This document shows, piece by piece, positions 45,211 through 55,406 of a stretch of 64,000 nucleotides of DNA. Source of the stretch: Shimazuella kribbensis DSM 45090 (GTDB lineage Bacteria; Bacillota; Bacilli; Thermoactinomycetales; Thermoactinomycetaceae); assembly GCF_000428065.1 (NCBI RefSeq), contig NZ_ATZF01000007.1:176539-240538 (forward strand), written 5' to 3'. Every line of letters starts with the position of its first letter. Position 1 is the stretch's first letter. A program made the position numbers and the translations under genes. The notes under the pieces were generated by a model. The model saw only the letters and a program-made list of their open reading frames with translations, did no database searches and was not told the origin of the DNA.

Positions 45211-46380
45211 GTGATTCAACTGAGAAAACAAATATCGATCATTACTATGTTGGTCTTATTTCTTCTATTATCCGCTTGCCAACTAGTTCAAATTGATCAG
45301 GCAGATGAACAGAAACAAAAAAAATCATCACCACCTCCTCCACCACCCTCAAAGCTTACGATCGCAGCAATTGGTGATGTGATGATGCATGAACCACAAA
45401 TGAAGTCTGGAAAAACAAAAAACGGTTATGATTTTCGCAAATTTTTTAAAAACGTCCAGCCATATTTATCTTCTCCTGACTTAACCGTTGCAAACTTAGA
45501 AACAACCTTGGCTGGTACGAGCAAACCTTATAGTGGATTTCCTAGATTCAATTCACCTGATCAAATCTTGGATGCATTAAAGTATGCTGGTGTAGATGTG
45601 ATAACAACAGCAAATAATCATTCCAATGATACAGGTGAAAAAGGGATTATTCGAACATTTACTACGATTAAAAAGAAAGGTTTTATGATGACAGGGACAG
45701 CTCCTACTCCTGAACAGCGAAAAGGTATTGTAATAGAGAAAAATGGAATCAAATTAGGATTTCTCTCTTACACCGAACATACAAACGGACTTCCTGTTGC
45801 TAAAGGTAAACCTTACTTGGTTAATTTAATTAATCCTGCTAAAATTACCAAAGATATCAAGGAGCTAAAACAACAAGGAGCCGAATATGTCTTAGTCTCT
45901 TTACACTGGGGGACAGAATACCAACGCACTCCCAATCCGTTTCAGAAAAAAACCGCTACGCAAGTATTACAGGCAGGAGCTGATGTTATCTTAGGACATC
46001 ATCCCCATGTCCAACAACAAATTGAAAAAGTAAACATAAATGGACAAGAGAAATTGATAATCTACTCTATGGGGAATTTCATTTCCAATCAATCTGATCC
46101 ATACACCGATCAAGGTGTGATTGTATATTTGGACATCATGAAAGATGCAAAAACGAAAAAAATAAAACTTACAAAAACCTCATTTTTACCTACTGTTGTA
46201 AACAAATATAAAAAATCCGGAAAATCTGAATACCAAGTGGTTCCCTTACCAACCAAAAAAGCGGGAAACTTAAAAGCATATCCAGGCTTTACGAAAAAGA
46301 GATGGGAAAAATCTTGGAATGATATTAATTCCATTATTACCAAAACGGAAAGCTTCCCGGTATTTGCTCCAAAACCATAA
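45211..46380 (+). CDS. CapA family lipoprotein (poly-gamma-glutamate synthesis type)
   Basis: About 389 residues. A lipoprotein signal with LLLSACQLV gives membrane anchoring outside the cell, then a Pro-rich linker (SSPPPPPPSKL) leads to a metallophosphatase-like CapA domain. Domain marks are IAAIGDVMMH, TVANLETTLAG, TTANNHSNDTG, LHWGTEYQ and VILGHHPHVQQ. Members act in poly-gamma-glutamate capsule or related surface polymer handling; no capBC genes are in the window. The start is uncertain (GTG 45211, or CTG 45220 at better spacing to GGAGA). Confidence 0.88.
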   Translation: MIQLRKQISIITMLVLFLLLSACQLVQIDQADEQKQKKSSPPPPPPSKLTIAAIGDVMMHEPQMKSGKTKNGYDFRKFFKNVQPYLSSPDLTVANLETTLAGTSKPYSGFPRFNSPDQILDALKYAGVDVITTANNHSNDTGEKGIIRTFTTIKKKGFMMTGTAPTPEQRKGIVIEKNGIKLGFLSYTEHTNGLPVAKGKPYLVNLINPAKITKDIKELKQQGAEYVLVSLHWGTEYQRTPNPFQKKTATQVLQAGADVILGHHPHVQQQIEKVNINGQEKLIIYSMGNFISNQSDPYTDQGVIVYLDIMKDAKTKKIKLTKTSFLPTVVNKYKKSGKSEYQVVPLPTKKAGNLKAYPGFTKKRWEKSWNDINSIITKTESFPVFAPKP

Positions 46381-46406
46381 AGAACTGCAAAAGCAGTTCT
46401 TTTTTA
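46380..46406 (+). terminator. Terminator of the CapA gene
   Basis: AAGAACTGC-AAAA-GCAGTTCTT followed by TTTT, directly after the stop codon. Confidence 0.8.
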
Positions 46407-47309
46407 CATTCCATCTGATTTTTCCGGAAACCAAGGATTCAAATGAACCAATACTTCCTCTACATTTGGATTTTCTTTTATAATGGATTCTTTGATTCTC
46501 CGACTTACATCATGTCCTTCTTTCACAGTTAATTGATTGGGAACACTTACTCGAATATCGACAATAACATAATGACCATGTTCGCGTGCACGAATTCGAT
46601 CAATGCGTTTCACTTCAGGAATCGTGTCTACAATATGATGAAATTGAATCAATTCTGGAAATGGCACATTTTGTTCCATCAAAATACCAATGGATTCTTT
46701 GCCCATATCATAGGCTAACTTTAGAACAAGGTAAGAGACGACAACTCCTGCCAAAGGATCGCCAAATCTGAATATTTCTATAGAAAATACATCGCCTAGC
46801 AGTCCGGCACCAATCCCGACAACGGCAGCAATAGATGCATACACATCAGCAAGATGATCTTTTGCTGTCGCAATCAAACCTTTACTTTTTTGCTCTTCTC
46901 CTAAACGGATACAATATCGGTACAATCCTTGTTTCCATATTAAAGATAGAAAAGCGGCAATCAAGGCAATCCAACTTGCTTTTACTGCGGGTTCAAAAAG
47001 TGCAAGAATAGAGTGATAGACCATATATAGTGAAGCCGCTGCTAAAATAATGGCAACAATTAAAGACGCGATTACTTCCGCTTTTCCATGTCCATATGGA
47101 TGTTCTTCGTCAGCAGGCTTTTTAGATACCATTGATGACGTAAGTGTTGCAACAGTGGCAATTACATCTCCAGCATTGTGAAGCGCATCGGCGATCAGTA
47201 CTTGGCTTTTCGAAAACACACCAACAATAAATTTTGCAATCGTCAAAAAAACATTACTAATAAGGCTTATCCAGATCGCAACAATACTTGATTTCCAATC
47301 TAATTTCAT
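46404..47309 (-). CDS. Cation diffusion facilitator (CDF) metal exporter
   Basis: A 301-residue CDF transporter with six helices and a cytosolic metal-sensing tail. Metal-site residues are in LIADALHNAGDVIATVATL (helix 2; the common HxxxD is ALHNAGD) and AKDHLADVYAS (helix 5). The HPYGHGKAEVIASL signature is present. The tail includes EHGHYVIVDIRV. It should export Zn, Mn, Co or Fe in exchange for protons. AGAGG precedes the ATG. It neighbours the CadA-type pump, forming a metal-resistance region. Confidence 0.9.
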   Translation of the reverse strand: MKLDWKSSIVAIWISLISNVFLTIAKFIVGVFSKSQVLIADALHNAGDVIATVATLTSSMVSKKPADEEHPYGHGKAEVIASLIVAIILAAASLYMVYHSILALFEPAVKASWIALIAAFLSLIWKQGLYRYCIRLGEEQKSKGLIATAKDHLADVYASIAAVVGIGAGLLGDVFSIEIFRFGDPLAGVVVSYLVLKLAYDMGKESIGILMEQNVPFPELIQFHHIVDTIPEVKRIDRIRAREHGHYVIVDIRVSVPNQLTVKEGHDVSRRIKESIIKENPNVEEVLVHLNPWFPEKSDGM

Positions 47310-47426
47310 CTACTATGTCCTCTTTCATTTTCATCATATCTCCGTTGAAAATGTTTCCCAAAGAAAGAACAAAGCAGCTTTATGCATCTAGATGTATTTT
47401 TAGATCACTTCACTTTAGGAAAACAG

Positions 47427-49529
47427 CTATTTACTACGTAAAAGACGAAGTGCATTTAACGTTACCAGAACAGTTGCTCCCATATCAGCAAAAACAGCTA
47501 ACCATAATGTGAGCATACCGGGGATAATGAGAAGAAGAGAAATCAATTTCAATCCCAATGCTATAGTAATATTTTGTCCAATAATACGTTTTGTAAATCG
47601 ACTCAAGCGAATAGCAAATGGTAATTTCTCTAACTTATTCCCCATCAAAACCATATCTGCTGTCTCTAAGGCAGTGTCTGAACTAGCACCTCCCATCGCT
47701 ATACCAACGTTGGAAATAGCTAAAGCAGGTGCATCATTTACACCATCGCCCACCATCGCAATAGATATACCGGAATTACGTAACTGTTGTATATACTGTT
47801 GTTTTTCATTAGGTAACAATTCCGCTTTTACTTCTTCTATTCCTAATCTATCAGCGATACCATGTGCTGTATGTTGATTGTCTCCTGTTAGCATCACCAC
47901 ATGATCTACACCCATGTCTTTTAGCTCTCTTATAATTTGCTTACTTTCCTCTCGTGGTTGATCAGCAACTGCGAATCCACCAAGTATTTCATCTGAAGTA
48001 GCCAAAAGCATTACCGTTTTTCCTGCTTGTTGATATGGGACAATTTGATTTGAAATTTCTGTCGTTACTCGTTTTCCAAACCAATTAGGACTCCCAAAAA
48101 AGTATTTCACACCTTCAATTATTCCGGTTACCCCTTTACCTGTATGCGATTGAAACGAACTAGGATTTACCATTGGCTCTATTTGATGATCTTTAGCATA
48201 ACGAAGAATAGCAGATGCAAGAGGATGGGTAGATCCACTCTCTAGTATGGCAGCAATTTGTATAACAGAGGAATGACGGGCTTCATTCAAGGAAATATAA
48301 TCGGTTACAGCAGGTTCACCTTTCGTTAATGTACCTGTTTTATCAAAAGCTACCGATTGTATCATGCTCAATTCTTCTAAATAAACCCCCCCTTTAATCA
48401 GGACGCCATTTCGAGCAGAATTACCAATTGCCGTTACGATCGCCACAGGTGTAGAAACTACAAGTGCACAAGGACAACCCACTACTAGTACAGTAAGTCC
48501 ACGGTAAATCCAAGTCATCCAATCATCATGAAACAAAGGAGGAACAACGGCAAGCAAAATAGCAAGAATCAGAATAGCAGGTGTATAATATTTAGCAAAT
48601 TGATCGATAAAAGTTTGTGATGATGCTCGATTTGCTTGTGCATCTTCTACTAACTGTATAATTTTGGAAAGGGTAGTATCTGCTGATGTTTTGGTTACTT
48701 GTACTTCTAAATAACCTTCTTCATTCATGGTACCTGCAAAAACATCATCATCTACACACTTGATAACAGGAATAGATTCGCCTGTTATCGCAGCTTGATT
48801 AACAGAAGATGTACCTTGAATAACCTTGCCGTCGACAGCAATTTGTTGACCTGCTTTTATAATACAAATATCTCCAATTTTTATTTCCTTTATTGGAATA
48901 AACTGCTCTTGACCATCCCTGACAACAAGTGCTTCTTTTGGTGATAATCGGATCAAAGAACGAATGGATCTTCTTGCACGTTCGAAAGAAAAACGTTCCA
49001 ACGCCTCACTAATTGCAAACAAAATGACAACAGTTGCACCTTCACTCCATTCTCCTATTGCAAAAGCACCAATGATAGCAATGGTCATTAAAGTCGTCAT
49101 ATCAAACTGAAAACGAATTAAGTTCTTAAAACCTTCGTAAAAAAGCGTAACTCCGCCAATAAGGGTTGAAAGAACGAAAGAGAGAATTCCGATAATATTT
49201 TGTTCCTCATAAAGAAGTTGTACAACAAATCCAACTAAAAGAAAAACTGCAGCAAGGGTAAGTTGCTGATAATGTCTTTGTAGATACCAAGATCTCTTTT
49301 TGAATTCCTCATGTTCGGCGACCAATTGTAAATGATCAAACGAACCAGCTTTTTCCAATTCATGGATGGATGCTGCTCCATTTACAATTAACTTAGCTGC
49401 TCCAAAATTAACTTTCGCTTCTGACACGGACGCGATCTGATTGACATTGTTTTCGAATTTTTTTGCACAAGATGTACAACTGAGACCTTCAATCCGATAT
49501 ACTGCTACTTGCTCATCTCTACTCATCAT
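47427..49529 (-). CDS. cadA: Heavy-metal P1B-type ATPase (CadA/ZntA-like)
   Basis: A 700-residue pump. An amino-terminal metal-binding domain has GLSCTSCAKKF. The membrane metal site is CPCALVV. The phosphorylation motif is DKTGTLTKGEPAV, and the hinge MVGDGVNDAPAL is intact. An SEALERFSFERAR region follows helix 4. CPC with this layout fits Zn/Cd/Pb or Co export. The start overlaps the CadC stop; ATG 49526 has slightly better ribosome spacing than 49529. Expression should follow metal release of CadC from the operator at 49898. Confidence 0.92.
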   Translation of the reverse strand: MMSRDEQVAVYRIEGLSCTSCAKKFENNVNQIASVSEAKVNFGAAKLIVNGAASIHELEKAGSFDHLQLVAEHEEFKKRSWYLQRHYQQLTLAAVFLLVGFVVQLLYEEQNIIGILSFVLSTLIGGVTLFYEGFKNLIRFQFDMTTLMTIAIIGAFAIGEWSEGATVVILFAISEALERFSFERARRSIRSLIRLSPKEALVVRDGQEQFIPIKEIKIGDICIIKAGQQIAVDGKVIQGTSSVNQAAITGESIPVIKCVDDDVFAGTMNEEGYLEVQVTKTSADTTLSKIIQLVEDAQANRASSQTFIDQFAKYYTPAILILAILLAVVPPLFHDDWMTWIYRGLTVLVVGCPCALVVSTPVAIVTAIGNSARNGVLIKGGVYLEELSMIQSVAFDKTGTLTKGEPAVTDYISLNEARHSSVIQIAAILESGSTHPLASAILRYAKDHQIEPMVNPSSFQSHTGKGVTGIIEGVKYFFGSPNWFGKRVTTEISNQIVPYQQAGKTVMLLATSDEILGGFAVADQPREESKQIIRELKDMGVDHVVMLTGDNQHTAHGIADRLGIEEVKAELLPNEKQQYIQQLRNSGISIAMVGDGVNDAPALAISNVGIAMGGASSDTALETADMVLMGNKLEKLPFAIRLSRFTKRIIGQNITIALGLKLISLLLIIPGMLTLWLAVFADMGATVLVTLNALRLLRSK

Positions 49530-49882
49530 CTTCCCTCTTTTCGATGGATAAAAGCTAATTCCACCAATTGCTTTGCATGATCATTGTCTAAAGAATAGTA
49601 AACCATCTTTCCTACCTTCCGGTGTTTTGCTAACCCTTTTTTTCGTAAAAATCGTAAATGATGCGACGCTGTAGCAACAGAAACTTCTAATACATTCGCT
49701 ATATCACAAACACACAATTCATCTTCTAACAGAAGGGAATAAGCGATTTTCAGTCGATTTGCATCCGCTAATGATTTGTATAAATCTGTCTTTCTTAGAA
49801 AATTTTCCTCCTTAAATCGAGCACGCATTTTAGCGGCTTTTTCCTTATTTATACATTCTGTAGAACAAACATCTTTACTCAA
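49526..49882 (-). CDS. cadC: ArsR/SmtB-family metal repressor (CadC-like)
   Basis: A 118-residue winged-helix repressor. CadC-type metal ligands are the early cysteines (DVCSTEC) and the ELCVCD motif in the recognition region. The DNA-binding helix is SVATASHHLRFLRKKG. Metal binding should release it from the 22-bp operator 16-37 bp upstream of its start. It is coupled to the ATPase gene by overlap. Confidence 0.93.
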   Translation of the reverse strand: MSKDVCSTECINKEKAAKMRARFKEENFLRKTDLYKSLADANRLKIAYSLLLEDELCVCDIANVLEVSVATASHHLRFLRKKGLAKHRKVGKMVYYSLDNDHAKQLVELAFIHRKEGR

Positions 49883-49897
49883 GAGGATAGACTCCCT

Positions 49898-49919
49898 TAT
49901 TCAAATATTTGTTTGAATA
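49898..49919. promoter_or_regulatory. CadC/ArsR operator palindrome
   Basis: TATTCAAATATTTGTTTGAA and the following TA give an imperfect 22-bp dyad (TATTCAAA...TTTGAATA), nearly the known CadC operator. It overlaps the expected cadC promoter region. Confidence 0.85.
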
Positions 49920-50045
49920 TAATTGTATTATCTCATACTACTATCGTCCAACAAACTTTTGAATAAATTATGAGTAATTGTTTATTTTTGTAGGATGAAG
50001 TGGTGAGATATAATGATAGGTATCCGAAAAAGAGGTGAAAATAAA

Positions 50046-51209
50046 ATGGAACCATTCATTTATCAAAATCCAACTAAATTAATCTTTGGACGTGATCAAT
50101 TATCTGCTTTGTCTAAAGAAATTAAGCCGTACGGAACAAAAATTTTATTGGTTTATGGTGGAGGTAGCATCAAAAGAAATGGTCTCTATGATCAAGTACA
50201 ACAACAATTAACTGAAATAAATGCTACTGTCTTTGAATTAAGTGGAGTTGAACCAAATCCGCGTTTAACAACTGTTCAAAAAGGAATAGACATCTGCAAA
50301 GCTGAACAAATAGATTTTATTCTGGCTGTTGGTGGAGGTAGTGTAATAGATGGAACAAAAGCTATTGCAGCTGGTGCAAAGTTTGAGGGCAATGTATGGG
50401 ATATCATTGCCAAAAAAGCAAACGCCACAGATGCATTACCATTTGGAACAGTATTAACACTTGCCGCTACGGGATCAGAAATGAACGCTGGATCTGTGAT
50501 TACTAACTGGGAAACACAAGAAAAAATAGGATGGGGCTCTCCTTTTGTATTTCCTCGATTCTCCATCTTAGATCCTGTACATACTTTCTCTGTACCTAAA
50601 GATCAAACCATATATGGGACAGTAGACATTATGTCACATGTTTTGGAACAATACTTTAGCCATGCTCCGAATGTTCCACTCAACGAAAGATTTGCAGAAT
50701 CCATCTTGCGTACCGTTATAGAAGCAGCACCCCGAGCACTAGAAAATCCAGAAGACTATGAGGCTAGGGAATCTATCTTATATTGTGGCACCATGGCATT
50801 AAATGGGACGCTAAGTATGGGTATGACAGGAGATTGGGGTACACACAGCATCGAACATGCTGTTTCAGCTGTCTATGATATTCCTCATGGCGGTGGTTTA
50901 GCGATTATTTTCCCAAACTGGATCAAGTACAACTTAGACACCACAACACCAAAAATGAAACAACTAGCTATTCGTGTTTTTGGAGTAGATAGTACGAATA
51001 AGTCTGATCGTGAGATTGCAATAGAAGGAATTGAGAAACTCCGTGAATACTGGAATAGTATAGGGGCTCCCAATCGCTTAGCAGACTATGGTATCAACGA
51101 GGAAAGATTGACCGACATGGCAGAAAAAGCTGCACCATCAGGAACGGTAGGTCGTTTTCAGCCAGTATCCCCACAAGATGTATACGAAATCTTAAAAATG
51201 AGTTTGTAA
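50046..51209 (+). CDS. Iron-containing alcohol dehydrogenase (YugJ/YugK, butanol dehydrogenase-like)
   Basis: A 387-residue group III NAD(P)H-dependent alcohol dehydrogenase. The opening [19 protein letters not shown], cofactor segment [20 protein letters not shown], and metal-binding residues in [15 protein letters not shown] and [19 protein letters not shown] fit the YugJ/BdhA class. It reduces aldehydes to alcohols under fermentative or stress conditions. ATG 50046 has AAAGAGGTG upstream; the frame is open earlier at 50013 without a ribosome site. Confidence 0.92.
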   Translation: MEPFIYQNPTKLIFGRDQLSALSKEIKPYGTKILLVYGGGSIKRNGLYDQVQQQLTEINATVFELSGVEPNPRLTTVQKGIDICKAEQIDFILAVGGGSVIDGTKAIAAGAKFEGNVWDIIAKKANATDALPFGTVLTLAATGSEMNAGSVITNWETQEKIGWGSPFVFPRFSILDPVHTFSVPKDQTIYGTVDIMSHVLEQYFSHAPNVPLNERFAESILRTVIEAAPRALENPEDYEARESILYCGTMALNGTLSMGMTGDWGTHSIEHAVSAVYDIPHGGGLAIIFPNWIKYNLDTTTPKMKQLAIRVFGVDSTNKSDREIAIEGIEKLREYWNSIGAPNRLADYGINEERLTDMAEKAAPSGTVGRFQPVSPQDVYEILKMSL

Positions 51210-51271
51210 TCGAGAAAAATAGTATAAAAAAGAAAGATAAAATAACTTAAATAGATAAGAAACCTTGTAGA

Positions 51272-51327
51272 GTGATACTACTGCTCAAAAATGTCGAAAG
51301 ATGTTTATGCAGTAGCTTTTTTTATAT
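51272..51327 (+). terminator. Terminator of the alcohol dehydrogenase gene
   Basis: CTACTGC and GCAGTAG pair across a longer loop and are followed by CTTTTTTTAT. Confidence 0.55.
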
Positions 51328-51519
51328 AAAGAAGGATGAATTAAAAATGAGAGTATATTGCATAGAAAACTTCTTGAAATTTGTTTCATCAGCTTTCAAT
51401 TAATAGGTAAATATTTACCATTAGTCATATATCTCTTTTTTAGATGCATACCCCTAACCTAATTGATTATAATTATATTCAAATATGTATTATCAAAATA
51501 CTAGGAAGGAAAGAATAAT

Positions 51520-51699
51520 ATGAGAAGTAGAAAATGGATTAATTATCTATTAATTATTGTTGGATTTGTAATTACCATTTTGTTTATCGTTGGTGCTTTT
51601 TTCGCGTTTAAAGATGGAAATTATTTCAATGCGATAGCACTAATCATCCTTCCATTTTATATAATAAATTTCATTAAGAAGCGAAGAATGAAAAAATAG
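51520..51699 (+). CDS. Small two-helix membrane protein
   Basis: A 59-residue frame beginning MRSRKWINYLLIIVGF with AAGGAAAG as ribosome site. Two hydrophobic helices (YLLIIVGFVITILFIVGAFF and AIALIILPFYIINFI) are joined by a short polar loop (KDGNYFN) and end in a basic tail KKRRMKK, as in inner-membrane hairpins with both ends inside. Function unknown. Confidence 0.6.
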   Translation: MRSRKWINYLLIIVGFVITILFIVGAFFAFKDGNYFNAIALIILPFYIINFIKKRRMKK

Positions 51700-51804
51700 A
51701 AAAATATTCAGTTTTTTATAATTTAGTTGCTGTGGCAGTAGAACAAAATCCATGAATAAAAGATCAACTCTGCACACTTACAAATAAAGAAAGGATATAC
51801 CATC

Positions 51805-52908
51805 ATGGAAATAAAAGATATCAAAAATCATTTCAATCATATTAGGAAATCGAAAGAGATGTGGAACGAGTTTGTATTTGTATATTCTGAAAATGATGAT
51901 TTCGGAGATGCAAACTATTTGAAGAGATATGCTCTTGCAATCGAACTGCAATATAGTGGTAACTCCCATGATAAAGAGCTTGTAAAGTTTTTGATGGAAC
52001 AAGAAATAGAAAATAGAATGAACGCCCCTTACCAAGGGATCGGAGAATCATTAAACATCCTTTCTTATTTGCTTGCAAAATTTAGAGAACCAGAAAATGT
52101 ATGGTTATTTGAAAAGGCTAAATGTGCTAACTATGATACCTATTGTGGGTATAGTAGTGAATTTATTTTTTCTGCTGGTGTAGAAGCTACATGTGATTAT
52201 CTTGAAAATCAAACAATCACTGAAGATCATTTATATTTGTTTAAAAACAAGGACAAACTTCGAGAGATATATACAGAAAATGAAATAGAAGAATTTTCGG
52301 AATGGATGAAAGAAGAGTTTCCTGACAGAATAGAGGTGGAGGAAACTACAACCTTATTTAGTAGGGCAATCGAATTTGGAGATGAGGAAGAGGGGAAACG
52401 CTTATTCCGTTTGTTGGAAGAAGAACAGTTAGATGCTCAGACTTTGTATCATTATGCTAAAGACATTAAAGATTATGAAAAATCAATCTATTATCAAAGC
52501 AAACACCTTGAGAAAGCAAAGAGTGCACAAGATAAAGTCTCTTCACTCCGCTCTATTTCCATCCTATACTGCCTTAGTAACGATTATATCCGCGCATTTG
52601 AAACAGCGAAAAGATGGGATCAAATGCTTGACGAACTCAGCATTTGGAAGGAAATAGGCTTAGGTCGAATGTTAACAGAAACTTGGTTTGATATATGTCT
52701 TGGATTGGATGAACAAAATAATAGAAAACTCGCGTTCAATAGTTTTGATAAAGGTAATAACATGCTCAATCAAATCAAAAATCATCCTTTAAATCTACTA
52801 AAAAAAGCAAATATGTGTTGCAAAAAGTTTGGTACTCCTAATCAGCAGAGTGTTTATATGCGATTATTGGAAGAAGAACAAAAGAGGATAGAAATGTTCA
52901 TGAAGTAA
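51805..52908 (+). CDS. Hypothetical helical-repeat protein
   Basis: A 367-residue soluble protein with no signal peptide or membrane helix. The carboxy half looks like TPR-type helical hairpins (DAQTLYHYAKDIKDYEKSIY, YCLSNDYIRAFETAKRWDQM). The amino half is also helical. It could be a scaffold or sensor, but there is no diagnostic motif and I do not recognise the family. GAAAGGATAT lies before the ATG. It may follow the small membrane gene in the same transcript. Confidence 0.7.
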   Translation: MEIKDIKNHFNHIRKSKEMWNEFVFVYSENDDFGDANYLKRYALAIELQYSGNSHDKELVKFLMEQEIENRMNAPYQGIGESLNILSYLLAKFREPENVWLFEKAKCANYDTYCGYSSEFIFSAGVEATCDYLENQTITEDHLYLFKNKDKLREIYTENEIEEFSEWMKEEFPDRIEVEETTTLFSRAIEFGDEEEGKRLFRLLEEEQLDAQTLYHYAKDIKDYEKSIYYQSKHLEKAKSAQDKVSSLRSISILYCLSNDYIRAFETAKRWDQMLDELSIWKEIGLGRMLTETWFDICLGLDEQNNRKLAFNSFDKGNNMLNQIKNHPLNLLKKANMCCKKFGTPNQQSVYMRLLEEEQKRIEMFMK

Positions 52909-53134
52909 TTGATGAAGGGCTACTCCTTACAAGTATAAAAATAGAGAACCACATGTTAAGAAATAGAAATATCACTAGATTCAAATTCCCCAAAACATCT
53001 AATGAATAAATAAACACCAAGATGGTTTTTTGCCAACCTCCTCCCTCCCCAGTGGTCTAGTATACAATCCAACTATGGGGTGGCGATTGGTTGTTTTGGT
53101 AAAAATCAAACCACCCTTTATTAGAGAATGGTTC

Positions 53135-53638
53135 TTAAAGTTGAAATTCCTGTAATTTTGTTTTGTCGTTAAGATTTAGTTCCATTTTCACAAGATCTAT
53201 ATCTGGTGCAAATCCATCTGAGACGATCTTCTTCACAATGAACCCAAATCGTTCGAAAAATCCACAGCTATACTGTGATGTCTCAATGGCCACGATAGAA
53301 AATTGCTCTGCTACGATACGCTGCAGACGATCAACAAGAAGTTGTTTGCCTAGTCCACTGTAGTGCAGATCCCGTCGAACCATCCCCCAACATAACACAG
53401 CAACTTCTTGATCATTCTTATCTGCGGCATAACCACCACAGGCGACAACTGTGTCCCTATCATTTTCCATAACAAAATACGGAAATTTTAAATCATTCAA
53501 AAACGAAACAAAATCTTTACGCTCCACAGACGCAAAATAGGTAGGTGTATTACTATCAAATAGAGAAAGACAAGCTGCCCGATCTTTGTCTTGATACTGT
53601 CGTATGGTATTTCGCCCTATATTTTTTGAACCGTTCAT
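53135..53638 (-). CDS. GNAT family N-acetyltransferase
   Basis: A 167-residue GNAT protein. The acetyl-CoA binding motif A variant is VRRDLHYSGLGKQLLVDRLQ, and QYSCGFFERFGFIVKK matches motif B. AGGAAGG precedes the ATG. Substrate unknown. The flanks 52909-53134 and 53639-53861 contain no gene. Confidence 0.88.
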   Translation of the reverse strand: MNGSKNIGRNTIRQYQDKDRAACLSLFDSNTPTYFASVERKDFVSFLNDLKFPYFVMENDRDTVVACGGYAADKNDQEVAVLCWGMVRRDLHYSGLGKQLLVDRLQRIVAEQFSIVAIETSQYSCGFFERFGFIVKKIVSDGFAPDIDLVKMELNLNDKTKLQEFQL

Positions 53639-53861
53639 GTCTCTACATCCTTCCTATTCATTTTTTATTTTAAAGATTTTCTCACACCAATAGCGTCCAT
53701 TCCAGTAGATCAAGCACTTCCTTTGTTCCCTTTATTATTAATTTATCATTGTTTCAAAAGATGAACCAAATTAATAAAATATTTAATAAATATAAAATGC
53801 AATTTTTGATCCTATTTGTAAAACAGTTGATAACCCTTTTCAACTCCCCTAAACATAACAA

Positions 53862-53887
53862 AACCACCCTCTCAGGTGGTAAGTTTT
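53862..53887 (-). terminator. Terminator downstream of the terpene synthase
   Basis: On the minus strand CCACCTGAGAGGGTGG is followed by TTTTG. It is about 140 bp beyond the terpene synthase stop. Confidence 0.6.
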
Positions 53888-54023
53888 CTATAGATTTTCT
53901 ATAAGCGATTTTTCTTTGTTAACAACAACTCTGGAAAAAAAGGGAATTATAACTGCTTCATGTTATAAATCTGTGTAAAAATGTCTGGACCTCAAGTAGG
54001 GTTATGTAAACGATTCGTAAAAT

Positions 54024-55025
54024 TTAACTAGCACCACGGGTTATTATATATCTTTGAGACTTTTTTCCCACCCAATCAACATGTCCTCTAATCCAAGATT
54101 GTAAAAGTCCTACAAATTTACTTACATCTTGATCCATCCCTGATTCAAGAATAGGTAGCTCTTTCTTTAAAATCAAAAACCGTTCTACCATTCTATTCAC
54201 TCGTTCAATTACTTGGTTAACAGCATCTTCAACTGTGACTTGATTCTGTTGAACAATTTGCAAAACCAAGTTATGATGAACTTCTTCTTGTAGAATCTCT
54301 TTGCCATGTGAAAAGAGATCATTACAAAGGGTAATATGCATGACAGTTAAATCTGTCATTTCTCTCAAAACAGGATGATTTTTAATTTCAATCGGAACTT
54401 CCATCTTCTCTGTTATATCTCCTAAATCCATGGAAGGATATACAGCTCCCGAAAAATGGCGATTGCGAATATAGTCCTCTTGAGAGGGAATAATCTGAAA
54501 CTGGCGATTTCGAGATTCCCAGACACAAGCATCAAAATATCCCTTCATTCCATTAATAAATTGCCCTTGCCATTGAACATCTGGTTGGTATTTACAAATC
54601 CGACTCCAAAGTTCACACATTGATTCAGCGATAGGATCCTGTGCTTCTCTCGATAGTATGGTTCGATCAATTAACAGCTGTAATAGATAATCAAAGCGGT
54701 GGCGAAGTTTTATGTAGTCCCGTCCGATCTCTGAAGTATCATTTAGATCATCAAGTAAAAAAAGCCATGCATTCCAATCAGAAACAATAAACTGTTCTTC
54801 TTTTCCAGCATTTGGATAAGCATAAACCATTAGCCAACTATAGCCATATGATTGAAACTTCCGCTCATCTTCCATATTATCAAAAAAACCATAATATCTT
54901 ACCCAATCATCCATATGTTTTTCTGCTTCTATTCCAAATTCACATTCTTGAAAGTCAAATGGAATATAAAGCTTTTTAATAATCTCTGAGATGGGAACAA
55001 CCATATGTTGATGAATAACCTTCAC
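54024..55025 (-). CDS. Class I bacterial terpene synthase
   Basis: About 333 residues, the usual length of bacterial terpene cyclases. The metal motifs are DDLND at residues 92-96 (aspartate-rich) and NDLFSHGKE at 235-243 (NSE triad). The late RYI after helix K (SQRYI) corresponds to the conserved RY pair. It should ionise farnesyl or geranylgeranyl diphosphate with Mg2+ and cyclise it; the product cannot be read from sequence. The GTG at 55025 overlaps its own AAGGA site, so ATG 55004 is possible. It lies 15 bp after the EthD-like gene, forming an operon. Confidence 0.9.
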   Translation of the reverse strand: MKVIHQHMVVPISEIIKKLYIPFDFQECEFGIEAEKHMDDWVRYYGFFDNMEDERKFQSYGYSWLMVYAYPNAGKEEQFIVSDWNAWLFLLDDLNDTSEIGRDYIKLRHRFDYLLQLLIDRTILSREAQDPIAESMCELWSRICKYQPDVQWQGQFINGMKGYFDACVWESRNRQFQIIPSQEDYIRNRHFSGAVYPSMDLGDITEKMEVPIEIKNHPVLREMTDLTVMHITLCNDLFSHGKEILQEEVHHNLVLQIVQQNQVTVEDAVNQVIERVNRMVERFLILKKELPILESGMDQDVSKFVGLLQSWIRGHVDWVGKKSQRYIITRGAS

Positions 55026-55040
55026 TTCCTTATTCTATTT

Positions 55041-55382
55041 TTAGAAATGATATCGAGTTACAGTTTCTTCGACACCTATAAACCAATGAGCTTTTACCCC
55101 TAAAGAGTTAAATACAGAAATCAACTCTCCACTTCTTTCATCACTAATCATAGCCTCAACAGCTTCAGAAGACGGGAAATAAGCTGTAATACTAAAGAAA
55201 ATATCCTTTCCCAAAGTAAATTCAAACAGCTCTGATTGTACTGGATTAACCTCACTATATTGGATCTTCACAACCCCATTGATCTTAATAGACTCTGGTA
55301 AAAATGCTTCCTTGTATAGTTGGATGAAATGTTCCTTATCAGTATCAGGATTAGCTTCACAAAGTATTGTCAATGTTTTCAT
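55041..55382 (-). CDS. EthD/dimeric alpha-beta barrel protein upstream of terpene synthase
   Basis: A 113-residue protein starting MKTLTILCEANPDTDKEH; AAAGGAAAAC precedes this ATG. The pattern F...Y...FLPES-IKINGVVKIQYSEV and FSITAYFPSSEAVEAMI is that of EthD/ferredoxin-like dimeric barrels, which act as small oxygenases, cyclases or binding proteins. It ends with HWFIGVEETVTRYHF. Being co-transcribed with the terpene synthase, it may tailor or handle the terpene product. This is inference. Confidence 0.7.
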   Translation of the reverse strand: MKTLTILCEANPDTDKEHFIQLYKEAFLPESIKINGVVKIQYSEVNPVQSELFEFTLGKDIFFSITAYFPSSEAVEAMISDERSGELISVFNSLGVKAHWFIGVEETVTRYHF

Positions 55383-55406
55383 AGATGTTTTCCTTTCTAG
55401 CTGCAA

